Assembly: GCA_003415625.1 (NCBI GenBank)
Contig: PYIU01000009.1
Coordinates: 2,666,001 to 2,730,000, forward strand
From: Aquanectria penicillioides
Taxonomy: Eukaryota; Ascomycota; Sordariomycetes; Hypocreales; Nectriaceae
Direction: 5' to 3'
DNA length: 64,000 nucleotides
Position 1 is the first letter of the stretch; every line of letters starts with the position of its first letter. The translations under genes and the position numbers were made by a program. The notes beneath the pieces are model-generated. The model saw nothing but the letters and a program-made list of their open reading frames with translations, had not been told where the DNA came from and did not search any database. Shown piece by piece: positions 49,124 to 58,820 of this stretch.

Positions 49124-49677
49124 ATATGTAACAAGAATGAACAATGTAATCAATACTTGATTCAGACTTTCCCACACGTGTGCGCCGCTCCGTCTCCACC
49201 CCGAAGCCTGTCGCCGTCCGTGGCCGGGCAGCCTCCGAAAATGCGCCATCAAAGTGCGGACGCTCTGGCGCTGGTGCGGCTGGTGACCAGGATTGCGTTG
49301 ATAACCGAAATGGGTCGTTGATTTGGGCCCTATTGGCGCTGGTGGGTCATGGCCTCAGTAAACCCTCATCCCAACGTACGAATAATTATTTCACTCTGGT
49401 CTCAGGTCGTGGAGAAACAAATCTGAACACTGCAAACTCTGTCATTTCCGCTTTTCATCTCTGTTCATATCTGGAAACTGTACCACTTTGGGGAACAACC
49501 GCGTTGGCTGTCGCGTGCTGTTGTGGCGTGGCCCTGTGAGCCGAGGAAGTTGTTGTCGTTTGGTGATTTATTGCCCGCCTTCTATCCACGTATAGCAACC
49601 CACCTTAGCTTGTTCAACCAGACAATCAGCCACAGAGACGCTGCGCTCACCAGGACAAATCAAACCCATTCGGAACC
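49124..49677. other. Intergenic region, promoter of the thioesterase
   Basis: About 0.55 kb; no other feature recognised. Confidence 0.5.
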
Positions 49678-50492
49678 ATGGAAGAAAACCCAGAACTCAT
49701 CCAAACTGGAGGCCCGGTACACAGGGTCGGCCGACAGGCTGTTCCCCTCTTTCTCATCCACGATGGCGGTGGTACAACCTTTGCTTACCACTGTCTTGAC
49801 CCTCTCGGTCGGCCGGTCTATGGCATTTACAACCCATATTTCGGCACCGACAACAAGTTCGAGGGCGGTATCGCTGAGATGGGGCGACTCTATCTTGGCT
49901 TCATCAAAGACGCTATTTCAGACCCCGACTTTCTCGCAAAGCGCAACGAGGATGGCAGCGTTGATATCCTGCTCGGCGGGTGGAGCATGGGCGGGTTGCT
50001 GAGTCTCGAGGTTTCGAGGCTGTTGGCCGAGGACAAAGGCATCAAAGTCGTTGGCATTCTCATGATGGACAGCGTGTGTCCCCTCAGGAACAACCTTGGT
50101 CCGCTTCAGCCGCCATCAGAGACGTCCGAGGAGGGCAAATCGAAGAACCAGATACATTCTCAGCGCGCCATGAAGGAAGCCCGCCGCATGATACGGGAGT
50201 GGGATCTGCCCGTTTGGGACGGGAAACTCGCCGGGAAGCGGCCACGAGTTGCCATGCTGCGGGCGACCCAGCCTGTGCCGATGGAGGGCCATGGCTCGAG
50301 CAGTGTAGATGTGGATCGAAGAGATAGAAACTTGGGTGGGATCGATACGAGAAGAACATGTTGGCAGATGTCGCCGACGTGGAGGGCCACCACTTTGACA
50401 TGTTTTCATTTGCACACGCCCCAGGTATTACGCTGGCGATGAAGAGAAGCCTAAACTTGCTAGAGATGCTCTCGTGGGACGCGTCTTACTAA
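49678..50492 (+). pseudogene. Free-standing thioesterase (NRPS/PKS TE-type alpha/beta hydrolase), one frameshift
   Basis: From the ATG at 49678 the frame shows the TE fold: LFLIHDGGGTTFAYHCL (oxyanion region), GRPVYGIYNPYF, and the nucleophile elbow ILLGGWSMGGLLSLE (GxSxG). At the G-run 50334-50336 a one-base loss throws the frame off. Reading in the -1 frame continues WDRYEKNMLADVADVEGHHF with the catalytic His, and ends LLEMLSWDASY with a TAA at 50490-50492. The restored length is about 271 residues, normal for the family. Such enzymes release or edit acyl chains on carrier proteins, or act as small hydrolases. No NRPS or PKS gene is in the window. The clean continuation suggests a consensus error, so the gene may be intact. 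Confidence 0.75.
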
Positions 50493-51055
50493 GATTTTAA
50501 TACCAGCACATGGCCTTGGCAGTTTCAATGGTTTGGAAGATTTTCTGTAGGATATTTCAATAGCATAGCAGCAAGTAGATTCTTGATGTGTTCGCCGAGA
50601 ACAGGTTTAGTCCTCTCATAAAGCAACACATTTTCACCGAGGCGGGCATCTGCTATAGCGCATCTTCGCCCATGGCCCGAGAAACGCCCCTTTATCCAGG
50701 GCATGCCGGTAGAAGTTGAATAAGGCTCAAATGACCCCCGTGATCCGGCTGAACTGTAAGGGATGTTGTGGCTTGTGGCTTGGCCTTAAGTGTATAGCCA
50801 AGCCATTAGTGCAGGCCCTCTGTGTCCAAATCCTCCAAAACTACTCGCTCTTTTCAGCCATAGTCTGTTATCAACAATTTTCTGGCGTCTCTAAGCGAGC
50901 TGAGCGGGCCGTAGAAACCATCGGCCCAAATTATGGTGTTCTCGGGAGGGGGGAGCAGCCAGTTCAGAGGAGAAGGTCGGTGGCTGCTCGTATATTACTA
51001 GGACGCAGCCCTGCTCCGTCAACCCTGCCTGAACTTGGGCGACGATAGCATCGCC
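50493..51055. other. Intergenic region
   Basis: 0.56 kb; no feature recognised. Confidence 0.5.
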
Positions 51056-52747
51056 ATGGCTCCATGCGGTTTCTTCACGCGCATCCAAAGATTGGGTGTG
51101 CTTTCCCTTGCCACACTCTTTCTCGGCGGTTTGATTCTGATCTTCGTGGGGCTCAACCCGCTGCTCGCGCCAGTATGGGGCATTATGAGGCCCGGAGAGC
51201 AGAGGGCCACCCGGCCAGGTATTCATGTCCAGTTTCAATACGGCACCTACCTGAGCGTTCAGACCTGGCTGGCCATTCTCGGCGTGGGTTTCGGGCTTCT
51301 CTCGTATGGCTTCAATGAGGCCTACGTCCACTTTTTTGATTCGTGGTGTAGCGCTCAATCAAGTCGATCCTTTGGGCTCGACTACGCCAGGTACCTGAAC
51401 TCCCAACCTCGGGCCCCAGTCGTGTACGGTGTCCGTGGTTTTCCGGTATTCGCTAGTCTTCGGTACTTCTTGGTCGTTGCTGGAATTGCTACGTCCATCG
51501 GTTACAAGTTCGGAATTGTGCAGGTCGACTCTGAATCCTACGAACATTTGCGTAATGACCAGTTCAAGTTGAGACCGCCGCCCCTGCGAGGCCTGCACAA
51601 TGGGACCATCAGTCCATGGTTCAGTGATACTCCGTTGGGAATGCAAAATCAAGCTTTTTTTCATGATCTTGGTCCCTTCAGGGATACACCAACCGAGCCT
51701 CCCGCGTCCATTATCATGGTTGGGTGGGCTGACTGCTCGGAAACATTCCGACCGCTCGATGAGGGCAAGATTCGAAACCGGGAAATTGTTATGGTTGCCA
51801 ACATGACAGACGAAGAGGGAGAGTTCTGGATGAGCAACAACCACACGGGCTGGATGCGCACACAGACATCCAGCTTCAGATGGGGAAATGGAACTGCCCT
51901 GCGATACGTTGTGGACTATCGAATTGTAAGACCCGGTGAAGTGCAGATGCAGTGGGCACTACTAGGTTCTTGGTGGACAGCAAGCGGTAGTACCACCAGC
52001 AACAGCACAAGTCGACAGAGGGTCAAGCGCCGAGTAACCTACACGATGCGATATGCGGTTGCGGAAGTCGCTCGGTATCTCAGAGGTGGCGACTGTTCCC
52101 GATTAGACGACTCGAGTCCATCTTACCAAGTACGTCCCTATCGCGTGCTCTCCATCGACGACAAACCGCCATCAACTAAACACAGCGACGGTTCCCTTCC
52201 GCTGTACCGCAATTGGGTGGACGCGATAATCTACAGCAATGAGACAACCGCGGTAGAAGGCGTCAGCGCTTTCGTCCGGGCCGTGATGGCAGGCTGGGGA
52301 TCTAGTGCAGTGTTGGAGAATATCGATGGTGTCAAACTCGGTCCGGTGGCAGCTGATGAGCAGCCGTTTGGGCCTGAGAAACCGCCAGCCGACACAGCGG
52401 ATGGATTGAAGTGGCCGTTAGAAGCTTACCCCTTCTATCACGGAACACGATCGCTCAGTTTGACTGGATGCTACCGCTCCGCAGCATACATATTCATATT
52501 GCTTGGAGCCATTTCCATCATTGTCGGCCTCGTTCGGATTTGGCTTGGCCCGCCCACAGTGACGTCGTGGATGGGGCAGCATGTGTATCTGGCTTTGACG
52601 GGGGCAATAACAATGGAGGAAAAATTGGACGACTTAGCTACCGGCTACAGAGTTGCTCCCGAGGAGCTTGGGAAGCTTTGGTTGAGTCCAGATGGGATGG
52701 GTTCTGCGCGAATACGAACTGCAGGAAAGGATGAGGACGAGGGTTAA
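51056..52747 (+). CDS. Uncharacterised fungal membrane protein with large extracellular domain
   Basis: Single frame of 563 residues from the ATG at 51056. There are three N-terminal membrane segments (LSLATLFLGGLILIFVGLNP; TWLAILGVGFGLLSYGF; FASLRYFLVVAGIATSIGYK). A long hydrophilic region of about 330 residues follows, with several sequons (NGT, NMT, NNHT, NST) typical of a glycosylated ectodomain. One C-terminal membrane segment (AAYIFILLGAISIIVGLVRI) and a short cytoplasmic tail end it. This 3+1 architecture is common among uncharacterised ascomycete surface proteins. It resembles the layout inferred for the relic at 31541, though I cannot claim homology. Function unknown. Confidence 0.75.
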   Translation: MAPCGFFTRIQRLGVLSLATLFLGGLILIFVGLNPLLAPVWGIMRPGEQRATRPGIHVQFQYGTYLSVQTWLAILGVGFGLLSYGFNEAYVHFFDSWCSAQSSRSFGLDYARYLNSQPRAPVVYGVRGFPVFASLRYFLVVAGIATSIGYKFGIVQVDSESYEHLRNDQFKLRPPPLRGLHNGTISPWFSDTPLGMQNQAFFHDLGPFRDTPTEPPASIIMVGWADCSETFRPLDEGKIRNREIVMVANMTDEEGEFWMSNNHTGWMRTQTSSFRWGNGTALRYVVDYRIVRPGEVQMQWALLGSWWTASGSTTSNSTSRQRVKRRVTYTMRYAVAEVARYLRGGDCSRLDDSSPSYQVRPYRVLSIDDKPPSTKHSDGSLPLYRNWVDAIIYSNETTAVEGVSAFVRAVMAGWGSSAVLENIDGVKLGPVAADEQPFGPEKPPADTADGLKWPLEAYPFYHGTRSLSLTGCYRSAAYIFILLGAISIIVGLVRIWLGPPTVTSWMGQHVYLALTGAITMEEKLDDLATGYRVAPEELGKLWLSPDGMGSARIRTAGKDEDEG

Positions 52748-53164
52748 TGAGGGAATAAGTGTATCATAAAGGAAACAAGCGCCACATTGCGATATGAAAT
52801 AATGATAAGGAAATGAACAACGAAATAGTTGGGTGATGAAATATATATGCCGGTGTTACGGGTGCCGCGAGTCAGCAGTTCGCAGAGACTATGGCAGATT
52901 GACTAAGCATCTGCCAAGACCGAACCACAATCCGTAACAAACCAAAAGCCTTTCTCACTCTTTTCTTTTTTCTTTTTTTTTCAAGCGAATTCTGATTGGA
53001 ACCATTTACGTCAACTGCCGAATTTATTATCTTATCCAACTTGGCTAATCGACCGAGTTCGTCGCACAAATCCTACGACAGCACGCAGCACAGCGATTCG
53101 TTCGAGTTGTGCTGTTTGGCTGAGTCATACCCGCACAAATAGTTTAATATTACTATCGCCGTGA
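52748..53164. other. Intergenic region
   Basis: 0.4 kb between the membrane-protein gene and the left target-site duplication of the transposon. No coding feature recognised. Confidence 0.5.
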
Positions 53165-53174
53165 TTTATGAGAG
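53165..53174. repeat. Target-site duplication, left copy (TTTATGAGAG)
   Basis: A 10-bp direct repeat, identical to 54175-54184, immediately flanks the inverted-repeat element. Confidence 0.85.
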
Positions 53175-53189
53175 GGGAGTCCATGCACA

Positions 53190-53203
53190 CACCGGATCCG
53201 GTG
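53190..53203. repeat. Palindrome CACCGGATCCGGTG, copy 1
   Basis: Perfect 14-bp palindrome in the left arm of the 1000-bp element. Confidence 0.95.
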
Positions 53204-53227
53204 CAAATAAGATCATGTGACTTCCCA

Positions 53228-53241
53228 CACCGGATCCGGTG
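53228..53241. repeat. Palindrome CACCGGATCCGGTG, copy 2
   Basis: Second copy in the left arm, 38 bp from the first. Confidence 0.95.
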
Positions 53242-53593
53242 CGGATAAGATCACCTTAGTCATAGCCTAGATATGTGTGCAGAAGAAATATCCCTCTTTC
53301 TCTGCTGGGATAACATCAATTCATACAGTCTTAGTGTAGTAATAACAGACTGAATGCAACTATTCTATATATAGTATATTATATATTAGTAATGCACCAA
53401 TCTCCCTCGGTATGTAAAGAACACATAATGCATTATCTTAACAGTCAATAGCAAATCTATAGCTCCCCTTATATAAGTAAATCAATAATATTAAATAGTA
53501 TATTAAGTAAGAATTCCTCCCTTATTCCTGATTTATTAAATATCACTACAATAGCATATTCCTCATCGAACACAAGTCAAAACGCTCGCACTA

Positions 53594-53923
53594 CTAGGGG
53601 GGATCTCTAGACCGACCTTTCCCCCATGACAGATTTTCAGTCACAGGGGGCCATTAAGTTGGAAAAGGGACGTTGATTTGGAAAAAGTCCAGTACCTCTG
53701 TCCCACTATAACTTACTAAGTATCTCAGGTCACTCTACACCTTCATGCCCCGCCTTTTATTTTATTTTTGTCCACCAAAGAACAATACACAAACTACCAT
53801 ATAAATTAGGTGAGGCTCGAGGTCACTCGTTTTTTCCAAATCAACATCCCTTTTCCAACTCAATAGCCCCCCATGACTGAAAATCTATCATAGGGGAAAG
53901 GTCGGTTTAGAGATCCCCCCTAG
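53594..53923. mobile_element. 330-bp nested MITE, Tc1/mariner-type
   Basis: Two imperfect inverted arms of 105 nt, 53594-53698 and 53819-53923, begin CTAGGGGGGATCTCT. The element is flanked on both sides by TA (53592-53593 and 53924-53925), the duplication made by Tc1/mariner transposases. The roughly 120-bp centre has no coding potential. It sits wholly within the 1000-bp element and so inserted after it. Confidence 0.75.
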
Positions 53924-54107
53924 TATCATTATCTAGGTGTGCCCCAGTACATCAACACCAGCAGGGATATCTTATCCTTCAAATCGCAATATCCGTAGGG
54001 TCCTACAGCCAATTGCCAATAACCAACAATAGGTTAAATTGATAGCATTGATCGTTAAATTGGGAAGAAAATGTCTCGTAAGGCTATGACTAAGGTGATC
54101 TTATCCA

Positions 54108-54121
54108 CACCGGATCCGGTG
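54108..54121. repeat. Palindrome CACCGGATCCGGTG, copy 3
   Basis: Copy in the right arm of the 1000-bp element. Confidence 0.95.
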
Positions 54122-54145
54122 TGGGAAGTCACATGATCTTATTCG

Positions 54146-54159
54146 CACCGGATCCGGTG
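54146..54159. repeat. Palindrome CACCGGATCCGGTG, copy 4
   Basis: Second copy in the right arm, at the same 38-bp spacing as in the left arm. Confidence 0.95.
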
Positions 54160-54174
54160 TGTGTATGGGCTCCC

Positions 54175-54184
54175 TTTATGAGAG
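54175..54184. repeat. Target-site duplication, right copy (TTTATGAGAG)
   Basis: Identical to 53165-53174. Confidence 0.85.
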
Positions 54185-54663
54185 CCGGGTGGTGTTAGTA
54201 ATACCGGTACTGGAACGTCTAGCATTTGGCAGGCACGAGCGGTGCGGTCCCTGACAGCAATGGCTTATTTCCGGGCACCAGTTCGACCTGTTCGGTGGCT
54301 GCTGCACCGGTGGGTCGAGGGCACAGGCCAATCACAGCGGTTTAATTGTCATGCGGGGAGCTCTCAGCGGGGAGGTGCTCCAGGTCACAGGGAAGATCAC
54401 AGGGAAGGTAGGAAATTTTGGTAAAAGTCCAGCCGACATCGCAGCCGGCACCAAAGAATCCCACAACTCAGTCTTTCTCCGCCAAACGAGTCATCCCGCT
54501 TGACCAGCACCGCTCCCCAGGTTGATCACCGGGCACTGGCCACGAGGCGACTTCTTTCTACCAATTTAGATTCCTCTCGAAGCTTCAATTGGCTTTGATT
54601 GGCTTCGCCTTCCTCTGCCCTACCCGTCCCTGCAGTTATCGTCTCATCTCTCTCACCGTCGCC
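54185..54663. promoter_or_regulatory. Promoter and leader of ilv3
   Basis: 0.48 kb between the transposon and the ilv3 start codon. No defined element was recognised. Confidence 0.45.
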
Positions 54664-56551
54664 ATGCTCTCCAGGTCGCTGCCCATGCGGTCGCGAGCTC
54701 TTGGGGTTTTCTCTGCCCCTCGAAGCTATGCGTATGTCGCCTTTTTTGTATTTATCCTTCCAATTCAAATTTCATCGTAGTTATCGTTGTTATCTAGACA
54801 CGTCCCCTGCTAACTCCTTCCCCAGTCGCCTTCTCTCCACCTCCGCCCTTCGTGCCGCCGATGGCAAGCTCAACAAGATCTCGTCAAATATCACCCAGCC
54901 CAAGTCGCAGGGTGCTTCGCAGGCCATGCTTTACGCCACCGGCCTTGACGATGCCGACATGAACAAGGCTCAGGTCGGTATCTCATCCGTCTGGTATGAA
55001 GGCAACCCTTGCAACATGCACCTGATGGACCTCTCCAAGGTCGTCAAGGATTCCGTTGCCAAGGCCGGCCTTATTCCCTACCGCTTCAACACCATCGGTG
55101 TCAGTGACGGCATCTCCATGGGTACCACTGGTATGCGATACTCTCTCCAGAGCCGAGAGATTATCGCCGACAGTATCGAGACCGTCATGAACGGCCAGTG
55201 GTATGACGGCAACATCAGCTTGCCCGGCTGCGACAAGAACATGCCCGGTGTTGCCATTGCCTTTGGCCGTGTCAACCGACCCAGCATCATGGTCTACGGC
55301 GGTACTATCCAGCCCGGTTGCAGCAAGTCCGGCGAGACCATCGATATCGTCTCCGCCTTCCAGGCCTACGGCCAGTACATCACTGGCGACATCACCGAGG
55401 AGGAGCGTTACGACATCATCCGCAACGCCTGCCCCGGTCAGGGTGCTTGCGGTGGCATGTACACCGCCAACACCATGGCTACCGCTCTCGAGACCATGGG
55501 TCTGACCCTTCCCGGCAGTTCCAGCGCCCCTGCTGCAGACCCTGCCAAGATTGCCGAGTGCCAGAGCGTCGGTGAGGCCATGAAGAACCTCCTCAAGGAA
55601 GATATCCGCCCCCGCGACATCATGACCCGCCAAGCCTTTGAGAACGCCATGATTGTCACCACCATCCTCGGTGGCAGCACCAACGCCGTCCTTCACTTGA
55701 TCGCCATTGCCCACTCCGTTGGCATCAAGCTCGACATTGAGGACTTCCAGAAGGTCTCGGACCGCATTCCTTTCCTTGCTGACCTCAAGCCCTCTGGCAA
55801 GTGGGTCATGGCCGATATCCACAAGATTGGTGGTACCCCCAGTCTGCTCAAGTTCCTCCTCAAGGAGGGTCTCCTCGACGGCTCCGGCATCACCGTCACC
55901 GGAAAGACCATGAAGGAGAACGTTGAGAACGTCCCCGACTTCCCCGAGGACCAGACCATCATCCGTCCCTTCAGCAACCCCATCAAGCCCACCGGCCACA
56001 TCCAGATTATGCGCGGAACTCTGGCTCCGGGCGGCTGTGTCGGCAAAATTACCGGCAAGGAGGGTCTGCAATTCACTGGTAAGGCTCGCGTGTACAACTC
56101 CGAGCCCGAGATGATTGCCAGCCTGGAGGCCGGCGAGATCAAGAAGGGTGAGAAGACCGTTGTTATCATCCGATACGACGGTCCCAAGGGTGGCCCTGGT
56201 ATGCCCGAGATGTTGAAGCCTTCCTCTGCCATCATGGGTGCCGGTCTCGGAAAAGACGTTGCCCTTCTTACTGACGGCCGATACTCCGGCGGCTCCCACG
56301 GTTTCATCATCGGCCACATTGTCCCCGAGGCCGCCGTTGGTGGCCCCATCGCCCTCGTTGAGGACGGCGACAACATCGTCATCGACGCCGAGAAGCGTGT
56401 GATCGACCTGGAGGTTCCTGAGGAGGAGATGGAGCGCCGCCGAAAAGCGTGGAACGCCCCTGCCCCTCGTTACACCAGGGGTACTCTGAAGAAGTATGCC
56501 GCCCTTGTGACTGACGCCAGCCAGGGCTGTGTGACCGACGGTGGTCCGTAA
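54664..56551 (+). CDS. ilv3: Dihydroxy-acid dehydratase, mitochondrial
   Basis: Two exons, 54664-54731 and 54826-56551, give 597 residues. The N-terminus [20 protein letters not shown], rich in Arg and Ser and split by a 94-nt intron from [15 protein letters not shown], is a mitochondrial presequence. IlvD/Edd family motifs are [19 protein letters not shown] and [20 protein letters not shown], which supply cysteines for the iron-sulfur cluster, plus [14 protein letters not shown] and [19 protein letters not shown] near the C-terminus. It catalyses the third common step of valine and isoleucine synthesis, dehydrating dihydroxy acids to 2-oxo acids in the matrix. Codon choice is strongly C-ending, as in a highly expressed gene. 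Confidence 0.95.
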
Positions 56552-57006
56552 AGGGCCTGGGCTAGACCTCATGACTATGATAACTATTTCTCGTATTTTA
56601 CCCGGGTTCGGAAAAGGCGATTTTGAATACACATTTTTTTTCTGTGTCAGAACATTCCTCGGCCAGTGATCAGATGTCAGAATTCCGCGTGCAAGACTTG
56701 GCGTAGATTTAAGGAGTTGACGAGTTATGAAGAGGTGGAAATTGACGACCTAACTACAGAGACAGGCTGTGAAGCAAAAATCGCATAGAATCGTATCAAG
56801 ACACTCCAGCGCAAGGACTGGCTGCAGTTACCTCGGTAGGTGGTACAAAAGTCAAAGTCCCAAATGGCTCCACGCAATGCAAATCCCAATCCAGCCCCGA
56901 GGAAACGAGTGCGACCCTCTCCTCGGGGAGCACAATCTAAACCGGCCGTCACGAATCGATCATAACGATGAACTTGAGAGAGATCCTTCCGCCATTGAGT
57001 AAACCA
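56552..57006. other. Intergenic region between convergent genes
   Basis: 0.45 kb; no feature recognised. Confidence 0.5.
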
Positions 57007-58040
57007 CTAGGCCTTTTTTCCATTGAGGGCGTCCACGAAGGCAGCCTTATCCTTCATGGTGAGCCCAACTCGCTTGACCCGGCCAAGGCGGGCAAGGGCC
57101 TCACCTATGCGGTCCAGAACCTTTTGCTCGTCTGACGAGACGCCGTTGCCGGTTTCATTGCGGCGTCTCAATTCGGAGTGGCTCGAGCCGCCATTGGTTT
57201 GGGCGGCAGCAGTGTTCGTCTCTCCCTGGGCAATGCGAACGCGAATGCAGGTCGTCGGGCGAGACAGCAGGTTCCAGAGGAACGTAAGCCACTTGCCAGG
57301 GACGGGGGTGGTGACATCGGGAGGGGTATATCGGATGCTGACTGGGAAGATGTGGACATCGGGAGGGGTCTGGAGGACGCTAGGGCTAAAGGGCAGAATG
57401 GCCTTGCCGTTGGTGGTGCCGGACTCGGGGAAGACGGCGATGACACGGCTGGGGTACTCTGCGAGCAAGTCTTTGACGTCGACGAGCTTTGCGCCGCGCG
57501 GGGGGGCCAGTCGGACGGGGGACAGGGCCATCAAGACGGCGCCGAGCAGGCTAATGCGCCGGACCTGGCGGGTGTCGGGGTAGGAGACGGTAAAGATGGG
57601 GTCGAAGATGGCGGCCAGATAAATGGCGTCGACGGGGCTTGTAAAGTTTGTGGCGATGACGGAGCCCGGGTGCGGGAAGCGCTCACGAGGCTGGTCGGAG
57701 AGAGTACCACGCTTGACGCCGTCGAGCTGGAGGTCAACCCACCATATGCCTGGGATGGCCATCATACCCCATAGTGCAATCTTGCGAAAGATGACGGGGA
57801 GCGGCAGGAAGTGGAAGAAGAGAAAATAGCCCAGGGTATAGGCAATGAACAGCGGCAGTCGAAAGAGGAAGATGAGGCCGTGGGTGAGGGTCGAGAAGAC
57901 AGAGAGAGGGGTTGCGACGGGGAGGAACGGCGCAATGCCGGTGGCTGCAAAACGACATGTCAGCGTATTCAAAGTAGCAGGAATTGCGAAAAGGCCGAGA
58001 AGAGAGTACCTCTGTCGCGGAACTGGCTAAACTTCTCCAT
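57007..58040 (-). CDS. LOA1/Vps66-like lysophospholipid acyltransferase
   Basis: Two exons, 58040-58010 and 57944-57007, across a 65-nt intron, give 322 residues. The spliced start MEKFSQFRDRATGIAPFLPV resembles yeast Loa1 (Vps66), an oleoyl-CoA:lysophosphatidic acid acyltransferase of the ER and lipid droplets. Two hydrophobic segments follow (THGLIFLFRLPLFIAYTLGY; IALWGMMAIPGIWWVDL). The usual PlsC HxxxxD block is altered: SVIATNFTSPVDAIYLAAIF has Asn where His is expected, as in this atypical subfamily, and FPESGTTNGKAILPF corresponds to the FPEG substrate motif. The role in phosphatidic acid or triacylglycerol synthesis is inferred from the family. Confidence 0.8.
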
Positions 58041-58820
58041 TGTGGGTCGAGTCAGGCGCAGCCGAGCGGCGTTATCAGAAGAAGCGATGAGGTGAGAGGC
58101 GAAGGTGAAGGAGCAAAGGTGGTGGGTTGGAAGCTCGAGCTTTAAGCTAAGCTACCGAGACATGAGAGAGAGGATGACGGAACTGCCGGCGATAGAGCAT
58201 GAAAAGAGCATGCAGCGACGGTTTCAGCTGGCGCACGAGAGACAAATGATGTTGAAAGAAGTTGTCTCGGTGCAGGACGTCATGTCATTGATCCGAGAGC
58301 AAATTTATCGCAGATGACATGTGAAAGATGTGCGAGAGATTGCGAACCTCCGATGACAGTCCAACAAGCGCCCCCCACGTTGTCATTGACGCTGCCGCTT
58401 TGCGTCTTGGTGGTGTCCCGGCAGGGCTGGATGACTCAGCACATTGCCGACGCCACATCTGTCCGCACACCAGCCACGTTTGAGGCTGCGCTGCACCCTC
58501 GTTGCCCAGCAACACGGAAATCAATAAACCATGGTGCTTCGTGCATCATCAAGTGCTGCGGCCGACCCTCTTTGCCTGTTTGGGGTAGCTGGCCAACCAA
58601 ACAGAAATAATAGCTCCTGGCCAAAGTCGTGTCCCCGTGTTCCGCGTGTGCCAGACACAAAGAGACGACTGCTTGCGCATCTTTTACTTCGGCATACATC
58701 ACGCCTTCATACACTGCGGTTCGTCGAGGCGGAGCGCTGCTCCTGATTATTCCTGTTGTTCTTGTTGTTCCCGTATTATTGCTACTGCGCGCCCGCACCC
58801 GCGATCGCAAACCCGTCACC
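58041..58820. promoter_or_regulatory. Divergent promoter region between the acyltransferase and klpA
   Basis: 0.78 kb between start codons. No specific site recognised. Confidence 0.45.

Larger units (their letters stand above)
53175..54174. mobile_element. 1000-bp non-autonomous terminal-inverted-repeat element, Mutator-like
   Basis: The ends are 94-nt imperfect inverted repeats, 53175-53268 and 54081-54174, starting GGGAGTCCATGCAC and GGGAGCCCATACAC. Identical 10-bp direct repeats flank the element. A 9-11-bp duplication and long inverted repeats are hallmarks of Mutator-like elements. The interior is AT-rich and has no transposase-like frame, so the element is non-autonomous. Each arm contains two copies of the palindrome CACCGGATCCGGTG. 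A second inverted-repeat element is nested inside. It lies about 480 bp upstream of the ilv3 start codon. Confidence 0.8.

Noticed and set aside
54983..56632. A 549-residue open frame on the minus strand opposite ilv3
   Set aside because: It is the complement of a highly biased coding sequence. Its translation is Gly/Val/Asp-rich with no family resemblance.
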